A stretch of DNA of 64,000 nt from Castellaniella hirudinis (GTDB lineage: Bacteria; Pseudomonadota; Gammaproteobacteria; Burkholderiales; Burkholderiaceae_B), in contig NZ_JBHSDY010000003.1 of the NCBI RefSeq assembly GCF_042651965.1, positions 62,001 to 126,000 of the forward strand, given 5' to 3'. The notes beneath the pieces are model-generated. The model was not told the DNA's origin, made no database searches, and was given only the letters and a program-made list of their open reading frames with translations. The position numbers and the translations under genes were made by a program. Positions 1-8,492 of the stretch are shown here, one piece after another; positions within the stretch are counted from its first letter, which is position 1; each line of letters starts with the position of its first letter.

Positions 1-2
1 AG

Positions 3-197
3 GTCGACGTCCTGGTGCGGCGGATCGCCGAAACCGGCGTGACCGTCGTCCTGGTCGAACACGATATGAAGATGGTCATGAACCTGTCGGACCGGATTCT
101 GGTACTGGACTATGGCAAGCGCCTGGCCGAAGGCTCGGGACCCGAGGTCCGCAGCAATCCGGACGTGATCGCGGCCTACCTGGGCGGCCACGCCTGA
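3..197 (+). CDS. Branched-chain amino-acid-type ABC transporter ATPase LivG, C-terminal fragment
   Basis: The gene enters from the left edge of the window and only its last 64 or so codons are present. The peptide contains the H-loop context VEHDM followed by MNLSDRILVLDYGK and ends in AAYLGG, the normal ending of LivG-family ATPases. These proteins energise import of branched-chain amino acids, amides or aromatic acids at the cytoplasmic face of the membrane. The next ATPase begins 12 bases downstream, which is the usual livG-livF arrangement in one operon. The substrate cannot be told because the binding protein and permeases lie outside the window. Confidence 0.85.
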   Translation, partial: VDVLVRRIAETGVTVVLVEHDMKMVMNLSDRILVLDYGKRLAEGSGPEVRSNPDVIAAYLGGHA

Positions 198-208
198 TCG
201 GGGACATC

Positions 209-1522
209 ATGCACGCATTGGACATCATTCAGGAAGAACACCGCAATCTCTGGCGCATTGCCATCACCATGGACTGGGTGGCCGGCGAATTGCAGACGGG
301 CGCACCGGTCGAGGAAGGCTTCTTCCACGCGCTGTTCGACTACATCCAGGAATTCATGGACGGCTGCCACCATGCCAAAGAGGACCAGTACCTGTTCCTG
401 GCCATGCGGCGGCGCGCCCCGGAGGCCTCAGCCTCCATTCTGGACGCCCTGGAGGCGCAGCACCGCCAGGGGCCCGACAGCCTGCAGGAACTGCGCAGCT
501 ATCTGGGTCGCGGGGGGCTGCTGGCGGAACAACCGGCGTTCATCGACGGCCTGCGCCAATACGCGGACCAGTTGAAGCAGCACATCCGGATCGAGGAAAA
601 GGATGCCTTCCCGCTGGCGCGTGAAGTCCTCCAGCCCGAGGATTGGGCGGGCATCACGGCGGCGTTCTCCGATCACCGCGACCCCCTGTTCGGCGATCAG
701 GCCCGCGCGGAATACCGCGAACTCTATCACCGCATCGTGTCGCTCGCGCCGGAAACGATCGGCCTGGGGGGCAGTCAGGCGGGGGCCTTCGGCCACCTGG
801 CCGCCGCCGCGCGCGAACCGCTGCTCGAAGTCCGGGATCTCGAGTCCTGTTACGGGCGCATCCAGGCGCTCAAGGGCATCAGCCTGGACGTCTTCAAGGG
901 CGAACTGGTCGCGCTGGTGGGCGCCAACGGGGCGGGCAAGACCACCTTCCTACGCACGCTGTCCGGCATCCAGCCCATGAGCGCCGGGCAGATCCGTTTC
1001 GCGGGTCGGGATTTGTCCCGGGTGCGGGCGGACCGGCGCGTGCAGGCCGGCATCTGCCACAGCCCCGAGGGCCGCCAGGTCTTCGGCCCCCTGTCGATCG
1101 AGGACAACCTGCGCCTGGGCGCCTACCTGCGGCCCGCCGGCCGGGTGGACGAGGACCTGGAGCGCGTCTATGCGATGTTCCCCGTCCTGCGCGAAAAGCG
1201 CCGCCTGCCCGCCGGGACGCTGTCCGGGGGGCAGCAGCAGATGCTGGCCATCAGCCGGGCCCTGATGGGGCGGCCGCGCCTGTTGCTGCTCGATGAACCG
1301 TCCATGGGACTGGCGCCCCTGCTGGTCGAAGAAGTCTTCAACGTCATCCGCGCGCTCAAGGCCCAGGGGATTACCATCCTGCTGGTCGAGCAGAATGCCT
1401 TCGCCGCACTGGGCATCGCCGACCGCGCCTACGTCCTGGAGACCGGCAATATCGTGCTGTCGGGCACCGGTCAGGACATGATCCGCAATGAACAGGTGCG
1501 CGCCGCGTACCTGGGTATGTGA
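209..1522 (+). CDS. Hemerythrin-like domain fused to a LivF-type ABC transporter ATPase
   Basis: This 437-residue protein is about 200 residues longer than a normal LivF. Residues 1-150 look like a hemerythrin/HHE four-helix domain, with H11, H54-x3-E58, H85 and H125-x3-E129 in the order expected for a di-iron site. Residues 206-437 are a complete LivF ATPase: Walker A GANGAGKTT (238-246), signature LSGGQQQ (338-344) and Walker B LLLLDEP with catalytic E363. LivF proteins normally have VEQN at the H-loop position, as here. The reading frame is continuous across the joint, with a spacer at about 180-205. Starts at ATG 209, 12 bases after livG, with GGGGA upstream. Inference: oxygen, NO or the iron redox state could modulate the transporter; the alternative is a passive fusion. 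Confidence 0.9.
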   Translation: MHALDIIQEEHRNLWRIAITMDWVAGELQTGAPVEEGFFHALFDYIQEFMDGCHHAKEDQYLFLAMRRRAPEASASILDALEAQHRQGPDSLQELRSYLGRGGLLAEQPAFIDGLRQYADQLKQHIRIEEKDAFPLAREVLQPEDWAGITAAFSDHRDPLFGDQARAEYRELYHRIVSLAPETIGLGGSQAGAFGHLAAAAREPLLEVRDLESCYGRIQALKGISLDVFKGELVALVGANGAGKTTFLRTLSGIQPMSAGQIRFAGRDLSRVRADRRVQAGICHSPEGRQVFGPLSIEDNLRLGAYLRPAGRVDEDLERVYAMFPVLREKRRLPAGTLSGGQQQMLAISRALMGRPRLLLLDEPSMGLAPLLVEEVFNVIRALKAQGITILLVEQNAFAALGIADRAYVLETGNIVLSGTGQDMIRNEQVRAAYLGM

Positions 1523-1542
1523 AACACCGAGAGGAATCCGTC

Positions 1543-2511
1543 ATGAGCAAGCAATTCGCATCCGTCGCCGATCTGGAAGAAAAGAAGGCCACTTTCGCCC
1601 GCCTGTCCGAGCACTGCTGGTCCTATACCGCCGAAGGCGACCCGAACACCGGCGTCATCATCGGCGACGAGTCCGTCCTGATCTGCGACACGCTCGCCAC
1701 CCCGGTGATGGCGCGTCGGCTGATCGCGGAAATCCGCAAGATCACCGACAAGCCCATCAAATACGCCGTGCTGTCGCATTACCATGCCGTGCGGGTGCTG
1801 GGCGCTTCGGGCTACCGCGACGAGGGCCTGCAGGAAATCATCGCCAGCCAGGGCACCTACGAGATGATCGTGGAACGCGGCGCGCAGGACATGCAGTCCG
1901 AATACGAGCGCTTTCCGCGCCTGTTCCAGGCCTTCGAGTCCATTCCGGGCCTGACCTGGCCGACGCTGGTCTTCCAGGACGGCATCAGCCTGTGGATGGG
2001 ACGCGACCTGGAAGTCCGTATCTTCCATCCCGGCGCGGGCCATACCCGGGGCGATACCGTGGTCTGGGTGCCGTCTGAAAAAGTCCTGTTCTCCGGCGAC
2101 CTGGTCGAATACGACGCCGCCTGTTATACCGGCGACGCCCAGTTGGCCGACTGGCCGGCCACGCTGGACGCGCTGGCCGCCCTGGGGGCCGAGAAACTGG
2201 TGCCGGGGCGCGGTCCTTCGCTGGACACCCCGGAACGGGTCGCCGCCGGCTTGGCCTATACGCGCGACTTCGTGTCCACCCTGTACACGGCCGCCTGCGA
2301 GGCGCACGCGCAGGGCCTGGACCTGAAGCAGGCCATGGCCCACATCCGGAGCGCCATGGATCCGAAGTTCGCCCAGGTCTTCATCTACGAGCATTGCCTG
2401 CCCTTCGATGTGGTCCGGGCCATGGACGAGGCCGGCGGCATCCGCCATCCGCGCATCTGGACGGCCGAACGCGACCAGGAAATGTGGCACGGCCTGCAAT
2501 CGGGCAACTGA
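1543..2511 (+). CDS. Metallo-beta-lactamase-fold protein with altered metal site
   Basis: A 322-residue protein of the MBL superfamily. Start ATG 1543 is preferred over GTG 1519 because GAGAGGAA lies just upstream and the fold begins soon after. The first metal motif reads H79-Y-H81-A-V83-R84, whereas the family consensus is HxHxDH, so the Asp and His that build metal site 2 are replaced by Val and Arg. H167 (GHTRGD) and D186 (SGDLVE) remain. The protein may therefore bind one metal or have another role. It lies 20 bases after the hemerythrin-LivF gene and ahead of a flavin monooxygenase, so it is probably part of the same operon. Substrate unknown. Confidence 0.8.
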   Translation: MSKQFASVADLEEKKATFARLSEHCWSYTAEGDPNTGVIIGDESVLICDTLATPVMARRLIAEIRKITDKPIKYAVLSHYHAVRVLGASGYRDEGLQEIIASQGTYEMIVERGAQDMQSEYERFPRLFQAFESIPGLTWPTLVFQDGISLWMGRDLEVRIFHPGAGHTRGDTVVWVPSEKVLFSGDLVEYDAACYTGDAQLADWPATLDALAALGAEKLVPGRGPSLDTPERVAAGLAYTRDFVSTLYTAACEAHAQGLDLKQAMAHIRSAMDPKFAQVFIYEHCLPFDVVRAMDEAGGIRHPRIWTAERDQEMWHGLQSGN

Positions 2512-2572
2512 CCCGCGCGGCGGGTATCGCGGCCCAAAGACCGCGACCCGCGCCGGTCCGGAGGAGACAGAC

Positions 2573-4240
2573 ATGCTCAGCACTTATCAGTATCAGAAAT
2601 TCGAATATCGTCCGCCGCGTGAACTGGGATCGAATACGCCCGTCCGCCACCCTGTCGTGGTCGTGGGCGCCGGTCCGGTCGGCCTGGCGACTGCCATCGA
2701 TCTGGCCCAGCAGAACGTGCCCGTGCTGCTGCTCGACGATGACGACACGGTCTCGGTCGGTTCGCGCGGGGTCTGCTACGCCAAGCGGGCCCTGGAAGTG
2801 CTGGACCGTCTGGGGGTGGCCGATCCTTGCGTGAACAAGGGGGTCAGTTGGAACGTAGGACGCACCTTTTTCCGCGCCGAAGAGGTCTACAGCTTCAATC
2901 TGCTGCCCCAGCCCGACCATCACCGGCCGGGCATGATCAATCTGCAGCAGTATTACCTGGAAGAATTCCTGGTGAAACGGGCCCAGTCCCTGCGGTCCCT
3001 GGATCTGCGGTTTCGCCACAAGGTCGTGTCCATGCGCGCGCGCGACGACGGCGTGGCCTTGCAGGTCGAGACGCAGGACGGCACCTACGCGGTCGAGGCC
3101 GACTGGCTCGTCGTGGCCGATGGCGCCCGCAGCTCCATCCGCCGGATGATGGGCCTGGAGGCCGAGGGCAAGGTCTTCATGGACCGCTTCCTGATCGCCG
3201 ACGTGGTCATGAAGGCCGATTTTCCCGCCGAGCGCTGGTTCTGGTTCGACCCGCCCTTCCATCCCGGTCAATCGGTCCTGCTGCACCATCAGGCCGACAA
3301 TGTCTGGCGCATCGACTTCCAGCTCGGCTGGGATGCCGATCCCGAAGAAGAAAAACGCCCGGAACGCGTCATTCCGCGCATCAAGGCCATGCTGGGCGAA
3401 GAGCACGAATTCGAGCTCGAATGGGTCAGCGTCTATACCTTCCAATGCCGGCGCATGAGCAAGTTCCGCCATGGCCGGGCGCTGTTCGTCGGCGACGCGG
3501 CCCACCAGGTGTCGCCCTTCGGTGCGCGCGGCGCCAACTCCGGCATACAGGACGTGGATAATCTGGCCTGGAAATTGCGGCTGGTGATGGAGGGCAAGGC
3601 GCCCGACCGCCTGCTGGACAGCTATTCCGACGAGCGGGTCTGCGCCGCCGACGAGAACCTGCTGAACTCCACGCGCTCGACGGATTTCATCACGCCCAAG
3701 ACGAAGACCTCGCTGGCCTTCCGCAATGCGGTGCTGGGGCTGGCGCGACACTACCCGTTCGCCCGGGCGCTGGTGAATTCGGGCCGCCTGTCGGTGCCGA
3801 CGATTCTGACGGATTCCGCCCTGAACACGCCTGACGATGCGGTGTTCGCCGGCGACATGATGCCGGGCGCGGCCTGCGACGACAGCCCCATGCGGGCCCA
3901 GGTGGATCATTTCTGGCTGCTGGAGCGCCTGGGCAACCGCTTTCAGTTGCTGGTCTATGTGGACAAGCCGGGCGACGTCGCCCGTGCCGATGCCTTGCAG
4001 GCGTTGATGTCCGGCCCCCTGCCGGTGGACGTCATCCTGGTGACGCCTTCGGGCGGACGTTCGCCGCACGGCTTTCGCGTCTTCGAGGACTACACCGGCC
4101 GCTTCGCCGAACGCTATGACGCCCGGCCGGGGTCGGCCTGGCTGATCCGCCCCGACCAGCACGTCGCGGCCCGTTGGCGCACGCTGGATGCCGGGCGGAT
4201 CCGCCAGGCGCTGGCCCGCGCCACCTGCAACCAGGAATGA
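2573..4240 (+). CDS. FAD-dependent aromatic-ring monooxygenase (MhpA/PheA-like)
   Basis: A 555-residue class A flavoprotein hydroxylase. The Rossmann motif VVVGAGPVGLATA is at about 29-41, the DG motif VVADGARSS is in the middle, and the second FAD motif FVGDAAHQVSPFGARG follows. A thioredoxin-like C-terminal region ends the protein. Family members use NAD(P)H and O2 to hydroxylate phenolic or similar aromatic substrates in the cytosol. A strong GGAGGAGA site lies about 6 bases before ATG 2573. Co-orientation with a Liv-type transporter suggests import and oxidation of an aromatic acid, which is inference; the substrate cannot be read from sequence. Confidence 0.85.
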   Translation: MLSTYQYQKFEYRPPRELGSNTPVRHPVVVVGAGPVGLATAIDLAQQNVPVLLLDDDDTVSVGSRGVCYAKRALEVLDRLGVADPCVNKGVSWNVGRTFFRAEEVYSFNLLPQPDHHRPGMINLQQYYLEEFLVKRAQSLRSLDLRFRHKVVSMRARDDGVALQVETQDGTYAVEADWLVVADGARSSIRRMMGLEAEGKVFMDRFLIADVVMKADFPAERWFWFDPPFHPGQSVLLHHQADNVWRIDFQLGWDADPEEEKRPERVIPRIKAMLGEEHEFELEWVSVYTFQCRRMSKFRHGRALFVGDAAHQVSPFGARGANSGIQDVDNLAWKLRLVMEGKAPDRLLDSYSDERVCAADENLLNSTRSTDFITPKTKTSLAFRNAVLGLARHYPFARALVNSGRLSVPTILTDSALNTPDDAVFAGDMMPGAACDDSPMRAQVDHFWLLERLGNRFQLLVYVDKPGDVARADALQALMSGPLPVDVILVTPSGGRSPHGFRVFEDYTGRFAERYDARPGSAWLIRPDQHVAARWRTLDAGRIRQALARATCNQE

Positions 4241-4245
4241 ATCCC

Positions 4246-4470
4246 ATGGGACTGAATCTGAACCTGAATTTCGGCGAACCGGGCCGCCGCTATGCGCGCG
4301 CCTATACCCCGGGCGATGACTTCTACGAGGCGTTGATCGAGCTGCACCGGGATCTCAGCGACGAGCAGAGCGCCCAGGCCAATGCCCGCTTGATTCTGCT
4401 GCTGGCCAACCATATCGGTGATCTGTCCGTGCTGCGCGAGGCCATGGCGATCGCGCGCCAGGACCTCTGA
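4246..4470 (+). CDS. Small DUF2783-like protein
   Basis: A 74-residue protein with the core LHRDLSDEQSAQANARLILLLANHIGD followed by LREAMAIAR, resembling the DUF2783 family, whose function is unknown and which is often found beside flavin monooxygenases. Two starts are possible. ATG 4237 overlaps the monooxygenase stop as ATGA. ATG 4246 is 9 bases after the AGGA in the preceding gene's last codons and is chosen for that spacing. Either way the gene is translationally close to the monooxygenase and is probably the last gene of this operon. Confidence 0.65.
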   Translation: MGLNLNLNFGEPGRRYARAYTPGDDFYEALIELHRDLSDEQSAQANARLILLLANHIGDLSVLREAMAIARQDL

Positions 4471-4473
4471 GCG

Positions 4474-5013
4474 TCAGGCGCGGGTCGGCAGCATGCGGCG
4501 CAGGGTGTCGTCACGGCTGATGTAGTGGTGCTTCAGGGCCGCCAGGGCGTGCAGGCCGATCAGGGCGTAGCCGATGTTGGCGATCAGTTTGTGGGCGTCG
4601 ATGATCGTGCGGCCCAGCGCCTTGTCCTCGCCGGTCAGGACGGGCAGCGCGAAGCCCCAGGCCTTGACCGTGCCGCCGAAGGAATTGATGCCGAACCAGG
4701 CCAGCAGGGGCATCGCGATCAGGAACGCATACAGCGCCGCGTGCATCAGGCGGGCGCCGACCTGTTCCCAGGCGGCGGGCGCCGGGGTGATGGCGGGGCT
4801 GCGCTGGAACAGGCGCGTCGTCAGGCGGATCACGGTCAGCGCCAGAATGGTCAGTCCGCAGGACGAGTGCACCATCTTCATGACGGCGCGCTCGGGGCTG
4901 TCCTTGGGAAACAGCCCCTTGAGTTCCATCATGGCGTAGACCACGACGATCAGAAGCAGGGTGAGCCAGTGCAGGCTGATGGACAGGCGGCTGTAGCGGG
5001 CGGATGCGGTCAT
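4474..5013 (-). CDS. Cytochrome b561 family protein
   Basis: A 179-residue membrane protein with four predicted helices. Histidines suited to haem b ligation occur in SLHWL, MVHSSCG, LMHAALYAF and in the last helix (HKLIANIGYALIGLHALAALKHHY region). Bacterial b561 proteins pass electrons from quinol or superoxide in the inner membrane. The start at 5013 (MTASARYSRL) was chosen because family members begin just before the first helix; a GGAA lies 7 bases upstream, and the longer reading to 5097 has no family support. The gene converges on the DUF2783-like gene with a 3-base gap. Confidence 0.85.
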   Translation of the reverse strand: MTASARYSRLSISLHWLTLLLIVVVYAMMELKGLFPKDSPERAVMKMVHSSCGLTILALTVIRLTTRLFQRSPAITPAPAAWEQVGARLMHAALYAFLIAMPLLAWFGINSFGGTVKAWGFALPVLTGEDKALGRTIIDAHKLIANIGYALIGLHALAALKHHYISRDDTLRRMLPTRA

Positions 5014-5133
5014 GCGGGTTCCAGAGACGGTATGCAATAGCGGCATGATCGCCCGCGTCGCATGAACCGAAGATGAACGCGGCGCATGTCCATCCACATA
5101 GGCCCGGCGCGCGCCGTGCGCCGGGAGCCGCCT

Positions 5134-5727
5134 TCAGGCGCGCGCCCAGCCCTGGCGGATCGGCCAGGCGAAGGCCAGGCGGTAGACGGGCTCGATGCAT
5201 TGTCGCAGAACGGGGATCACCGTGCCGCGCAACGGCAGGCTGATTCCGGCGGCCGCCAGGCCCGTCAGCAGAGCGCCGGCCATGTCCAGCGGGAAATGTA
5301 CGCCCATGTAGACGCGCGCCCAGGCGATCGGCAGTGCGGCCAGGGCCAGGATCCACGCGGCCGTGCGGCGGACCGGATGCAGGGCCAGCCCGGCGCAGAT
5401 CGCCCAGGCGAAGCTCAGGTGATTGCTGGGGAACGAGGCGGTCGGCTTATGGGGCATGTACTGGTGGCCGATGCCGACGACGAAGGGGCGCGGGTGGAAC
5501 CAGACTTTAGATACTGCCCAGGACAGCAGCATGGCGATGGCCGCGCTGACGATCGCCTGCAGCAGGGCTTCGCGCCCGGCGGCGTCCGTCCGCAGCCAGC
5601 TCAGCGCCAGGTACAGGGGGAACAGGTAGATCAGGTCGTTGGCCAGGATGCGGCCCAGCAGCAGAGCGGTGGCCGAGGGATCACTGGCGTTGATCCAGAG
5701 GAACAGGGTATCGTTCAGCGCTTCCAT
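5134..5727 (-). CDS. PAP2-family phosphatase, undecaprenyl-diphosphatase BcrC/YbjG type
   Basis: A 197-residue integral membrane phosphatase. All three PAP2 signature motifs are visible: KVWFHPRP, FPSNH (PSGH in the consensus) and ARVYMGVHFPLD. The opening MEALNDTLFLWINA matches BcrC-type proteins, so ATG 5727 is preferred over the upstream ATGs at 5739 and 5742. The enzyme would recycle undecaprenyl pyrophosphate at the outer face of the inner membrane for cell-wall synthesis. It is divergent from uppP, an unrelated enzyme for the same reaction. Confidence 0.82.
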   Translation of the reverse strand: MEALNDTLFLWINASDPSATALLLGRILANDLIYLFPLYLALSWLRTDAAGREALLQAIVSAAIAMLLSWAVSKVWFHPRPFVVGIGHQYMPHKPTASFPSNHLSFAWAICAGLALHPVRRTAAWILALAALPIAWARVYMGVHFPLDMAGALLTGLAAAGISLPLRGTVIPVLRQCIEPVYRLAFAWPIRQGWARA

Positions 5728-5919
5728 GCGGACGGTCATCATAGTGTCATGCCGGGCGGGTAGCATAGCACCGGTCCGGTTCGGACAGCGTATCCAGATG
5801 ATGCGGGACGCATGGCCCGAATCCGCGGCGAACACGGGCCGGCGGCCGCGATTGGCGGCATTGGCGGCGTGTGGCTGCCTAACACCCCTTCCCCACCATT
5901 GCACGGAAAATCTCCCGTC

Positions 5920-6759
5920 ATGAACAGCGCGAACATGTGGCTGGATGCCACGATCCTGGGCCTGGTCCAGGGCCTGACCGAATTCCTGCCGATTTCCTCC
6001 AGCGCCCACCTGCGTATCCTGGGGCCGCTGCTGCCCTCGGGAGGAGATCCAGGGGCGGCTTTCACGGCGATCACCCAGATCGGCACCGAGACCGCCGTGC
6101 TGCTGTATTTCCGCCGCGACATCCTGCGCATTCTGCGCGCATGGCTGGCCGCGCTCGTCACGCCCGCGCGTCGAGCCGATCCGGACGCCCGCATGGGCTG
6201 GCTGATCCTCATCGGCACGCTGCCCATCGCGGTGCTCGGCCTGTTGTTCAAGGACGCGATCGAAGGCAATTTGCGCAATCTGTACATCACGGGGGCCGTG
6301 CTGGCGCTCTTCGCGCTCATCCTGGGCGTGGCCGACCGGATCGGCGTGAAGCGGCGCGGGCTGGAGGGACTGACCTGGGGGCATGGCCTGTTGTTCGGCC
6401 TTGCCCAGGCGTTGGCGCTGATTCCAGGGGTTTCGCGTTCGGGCGGCACGATCACGGCGGGCCTGCTCCTGGGCTATACCCGCGAGGCTGCGGCGCGCTA
6501 TTCGTTCCTGCTGGCACTGCCGGCGGTGTTCGCCGCCGGTTTCTACCAGCTCTTCCGCAGCTGGGGGCAGGTCGGACCGATCGCGGCCGGCCCGACGGCC
6601 TGGGCCACGCTGGTCGCCTTCGGCGTGGGATATGGCGTCATCGTCGTCTTCCTGCGGTTCATTTCCACCCACAGCTACCTGCCGTTCGTGCTCTACCGTG
6701 TCGTGCTGGGCGCCCTGGTGCTGGCGTTGCTGGCGGGGGGCGTCCTCAGTCCGCTCTGA
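5920..6759 (+). CDS. uppP: Undecaprenyl-diphosphatase UppP (BacA)
   Basis: A 279-residue polytopic membrane protein. The catalytic motif reads GLVQGLTEFLPISSSAHL, with Gln at the first (E/Q) position, and the second motif PGVSRSGGTI is intact. It dephosphorylates undecaprenyl pyrophosphate to the carrier lipid used for peptidoglycan and O-antigen, and overproduction confers bacitracin resistance in other species. The start ATG 5920 (MNSANMWLDATILG) places the first helix correctly; the longer reading from 5812 is unlikely. The length is slightly above the usual 265-275 residues. Confidence 0.93.
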   Translation: MNSANMWLDATILGLVQGLTEFLPISSSAHLRILGPLLPSGGDPGAAFTAITQIGTETAVLLYFRRDILRILRAWLAALVTPARRADPDARMGWLILIGTLPIAVLGLLFKDAIEGNLRNLYITGAVLALFALILGVADRIGVKRRGLEGLTWGHGLLFGLAQALALIPGVSRSGGTITAGLLLGYTREAAARYSFLLALPAVFAAGFYQLFRSWGQVGPIAAGPTAWATLVAFGVGYGVIVVFLRFISTHSYLPFVLYRVVLGALVLALLAGGVLSPL

Positions 6760-6776
6760 GGCGCCGGCCGGGGATC

Positions 6777-8162
6777 TCAGTGGTCGCCGGACGCGTGTCC
6801 CGTCCCCGCGACGAACACGGACTGCTGATCCGAATTGCCGGCCGTCAGGTGGTTGAACAGCAGGTTCAGCGTGATGGCCATGATGGCGGCCGAGCTGATG
6901 CCGGAATGGAAGATGGTCGCCACCCAGGCCGGGAAGTGGGCGTAGAACTGGGGCGCGGCGATGGGGATCATGCCGAAACCGATGGAGGTCGCCACGATGA
7001 TCAGGTTCATGCTGTTTTCGTAGTTGACCCGGGCCAGGGTGCGGATGCCGCTGGCGGCCACGGTGCCGAACAGCACCAGGCCGGCGCCGCCCAGCACGGC
7101 CGTGGGCACGGCGGCGATGAAGCGGCCGATGACCGGCAGCAGGCCCAGGGCCAGCAGGATCAGGCCGCTGGTGGCGACCACATAGCGGCTTTTCACGCCG
7201 GTGACGGCGACCAGACCGACGTTCTGGGCGAAGGCGCTTTGCGTGAACGAACCGAAGACCGGCGCCACGACACTGGAAACCATGTCGGCGCGCAGCCCGT
7301 CGCCCAGGCGGTGCGAGTCGATCTTGGTGTCGATGATGTCGCCCACCGCCAGGATGTCGGCCGAGGTTTCCACCAGCACCACCAGGATGACGATGAACAT
7401 GGACACGATCGCGGCGGGATGGAATTCGGGCCAGCCGAAGTGGAACAGGGTCGGCAGGGCGAAGGCCGGGCCGTTGGCCGCCTGGGAAAAGTCGGTCATG
7501 CCGGTGGCCCAGGCGATGATCGTGCCCAGCACCATGGCCAGCAGAATCGACAGGCGCGAGATCGTTGCGTTGCCGATCTTGCTGAGCAGCAGCACGATGA
7601 GCAGGGTGACGGCGGCCAGGCCGATATTGGCCATGCTGCCGAAGTTCTCTGCCTTGGGGTTGCCGCCCATGGACCAGTTGGCCGCCACCGGCATCAGCGA
7701 CAGGCCGATGGTGGTGATGACCGACCCGGTCACCAGCGGTGGAAAGAAGCGGATGATGCGGGAAAAGATCGGCGTGATCAGCAGGCCGATCAGGGCGGCC
7801 GCCATCACGGCGCCGAACACCGAGGCCAGGCTGCCGCCTGAACTCAGGATGGCCACGATGGTGGCCACGCTGGCAAAGGATACGCCCTGGACCAGCGGCA
7901 ACTGGCAGCCGAAGAATGGAATGCCCAGCGTCTGCAGCAGGGTCGCCAGGCCGCCCATGAACAGGCAGGAGGCGATCAGCACGCCGATTTCCGCGCCGCT
8001 CAGGCCGGCCGCCTGGCCGACGATCAGCGGCACGGCGATGATGCCGCCGTACATGGTCAGGACGTGCTGGAATCCGTACATCAGGTTGGCCGTCATCCCC
8101 AGGGCTTCGTCTTCAGGGCGCGGCAGTGCGGTGCGGGCGGGTGTATTCAAAGCTGTCTCCAT
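6777..8162 (-). CDS. Nucleobase:cation symporter-2 family xanthine/uracil permease
   Basis: A 461-residue NCS2 (NAT) transporter with about 14 membrane spans. It has the conserved QH-motif context YGFQHVLTMYGG near residue 30 and VETSADILAVGD in the substrate region. NCS2 proteins import xanthine, urate, uracil or related bases with H+ or Na+. The sequence most resembles the purine branch (XanP/UacT), but the exact base is not certain. The start at 8162 (METALN) fits the family; the reading upstream to 8261 is Arg/Pro-rich and not protein-like. It converges on uppP. Confidence 0.85.
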   Translation of the reverse strand: METALNTPARTALPRPEDEALGMTANLMYGFQHVLTMYGGIIAVPLIVGQAAGLSGAEIGVLIASCLFMGGLATLLQTLGIPFFGCQLPLVQGVSFASVATIVAILSSGGSLASVFGAVMAAALIGLLITPIFSRIIRFFPPLVTGSVITTIGLSLMPVAANWSMGGNPKAENFGSMANIGLAAVTLLIVLLLSKIGNATISRLSILLAMVLGTIIAWATGMTDFSQAANGPAFALPTLFHFGWPEFHPAAIVSMFIVILVVLVETSADILAVGDIIDTKIDSHRLGDGLRADMVSSVVAPVFGSFTQSAFAQNVGLVAVTGVKSRYVVATSGLILLALGLLPVIGRFIAAVPTAVLGGAGLVLFGTVAASGIRTLARVNYENSMNLIIVATSIGFGMIPIAAPQFYAHFPAWVATIFHSGISSAAIMAITLNLLFNHLTAGNSDQQSVFVAGTGHASGDH

Positions 8163-8492
8163 CCTCGTCGTTCGTCGTGATCCGGACGCGGTGCGGGCCG
8201 AGGGGGCGGGCAAATCCGGTGGCGCGGGCCTCCGGCGGGGCCGGGGCGGGTGTTCAGGCATGAGGGTTGATGGCCTTATTGTGAACCTCGCGTCCGGGTT
8301 CGGGGTGGCGGCCCCATCATATTGATCATCTTCATGTATTTATGCGAAATCCTGTCCATTGGTGTTTACGCTAGTGCGGTCTGGCCGCCTGATACTGCCC
8401 CGTTGCCTGGGCCTGCTCGCCTTGGGGGAAAGGCCGGTCGGTCGGGGGATTTCATTTAGAATGCCCGTTTCCGAAGTGCGAGTGAGGCCAGG
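8163..8492. other. Divergent intergenic region, no gene seen
   Basis: 330 bases separate the permease from the divergent diguanylate cyclase. The left part is GC-rich. The stretch at about 8315-8350 is AT-richer and may carry the permease promoter. TAGAAT at 8457-8462 is a 5/6 match to a -10 box for the plus-strand gene, but no good -35 lies at the right distance. No riboswitch-like or tRNA-like structure was recognised. Confidence 0.4.

Noticed and set aside
1357..1405. Missing H-loop His in the hemerythrin-LivF ATPase as a sign of inactivity
   Set aside because: LivF proteins normally have VEQN at this position, so it is not a defect.
2381..4162. A 593-residue frame opposite the flavin monooxygenase
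   Set aside because: All FAD motifs are on the plus strand. The antisense product has no motif.
5740..6672. Long upstream extension of the PAP2 phosphatase gene
   Set aside because: It is antisense to uppP and has low-complexity Gln/Arg composition. The family start fits 5727.
8163..8492. Possible purine riboswitch before the nucleobase permease
   Set aside because: No paired-stem and conserved-loop pattern of the purine aptamer was recognised on the minus strand.
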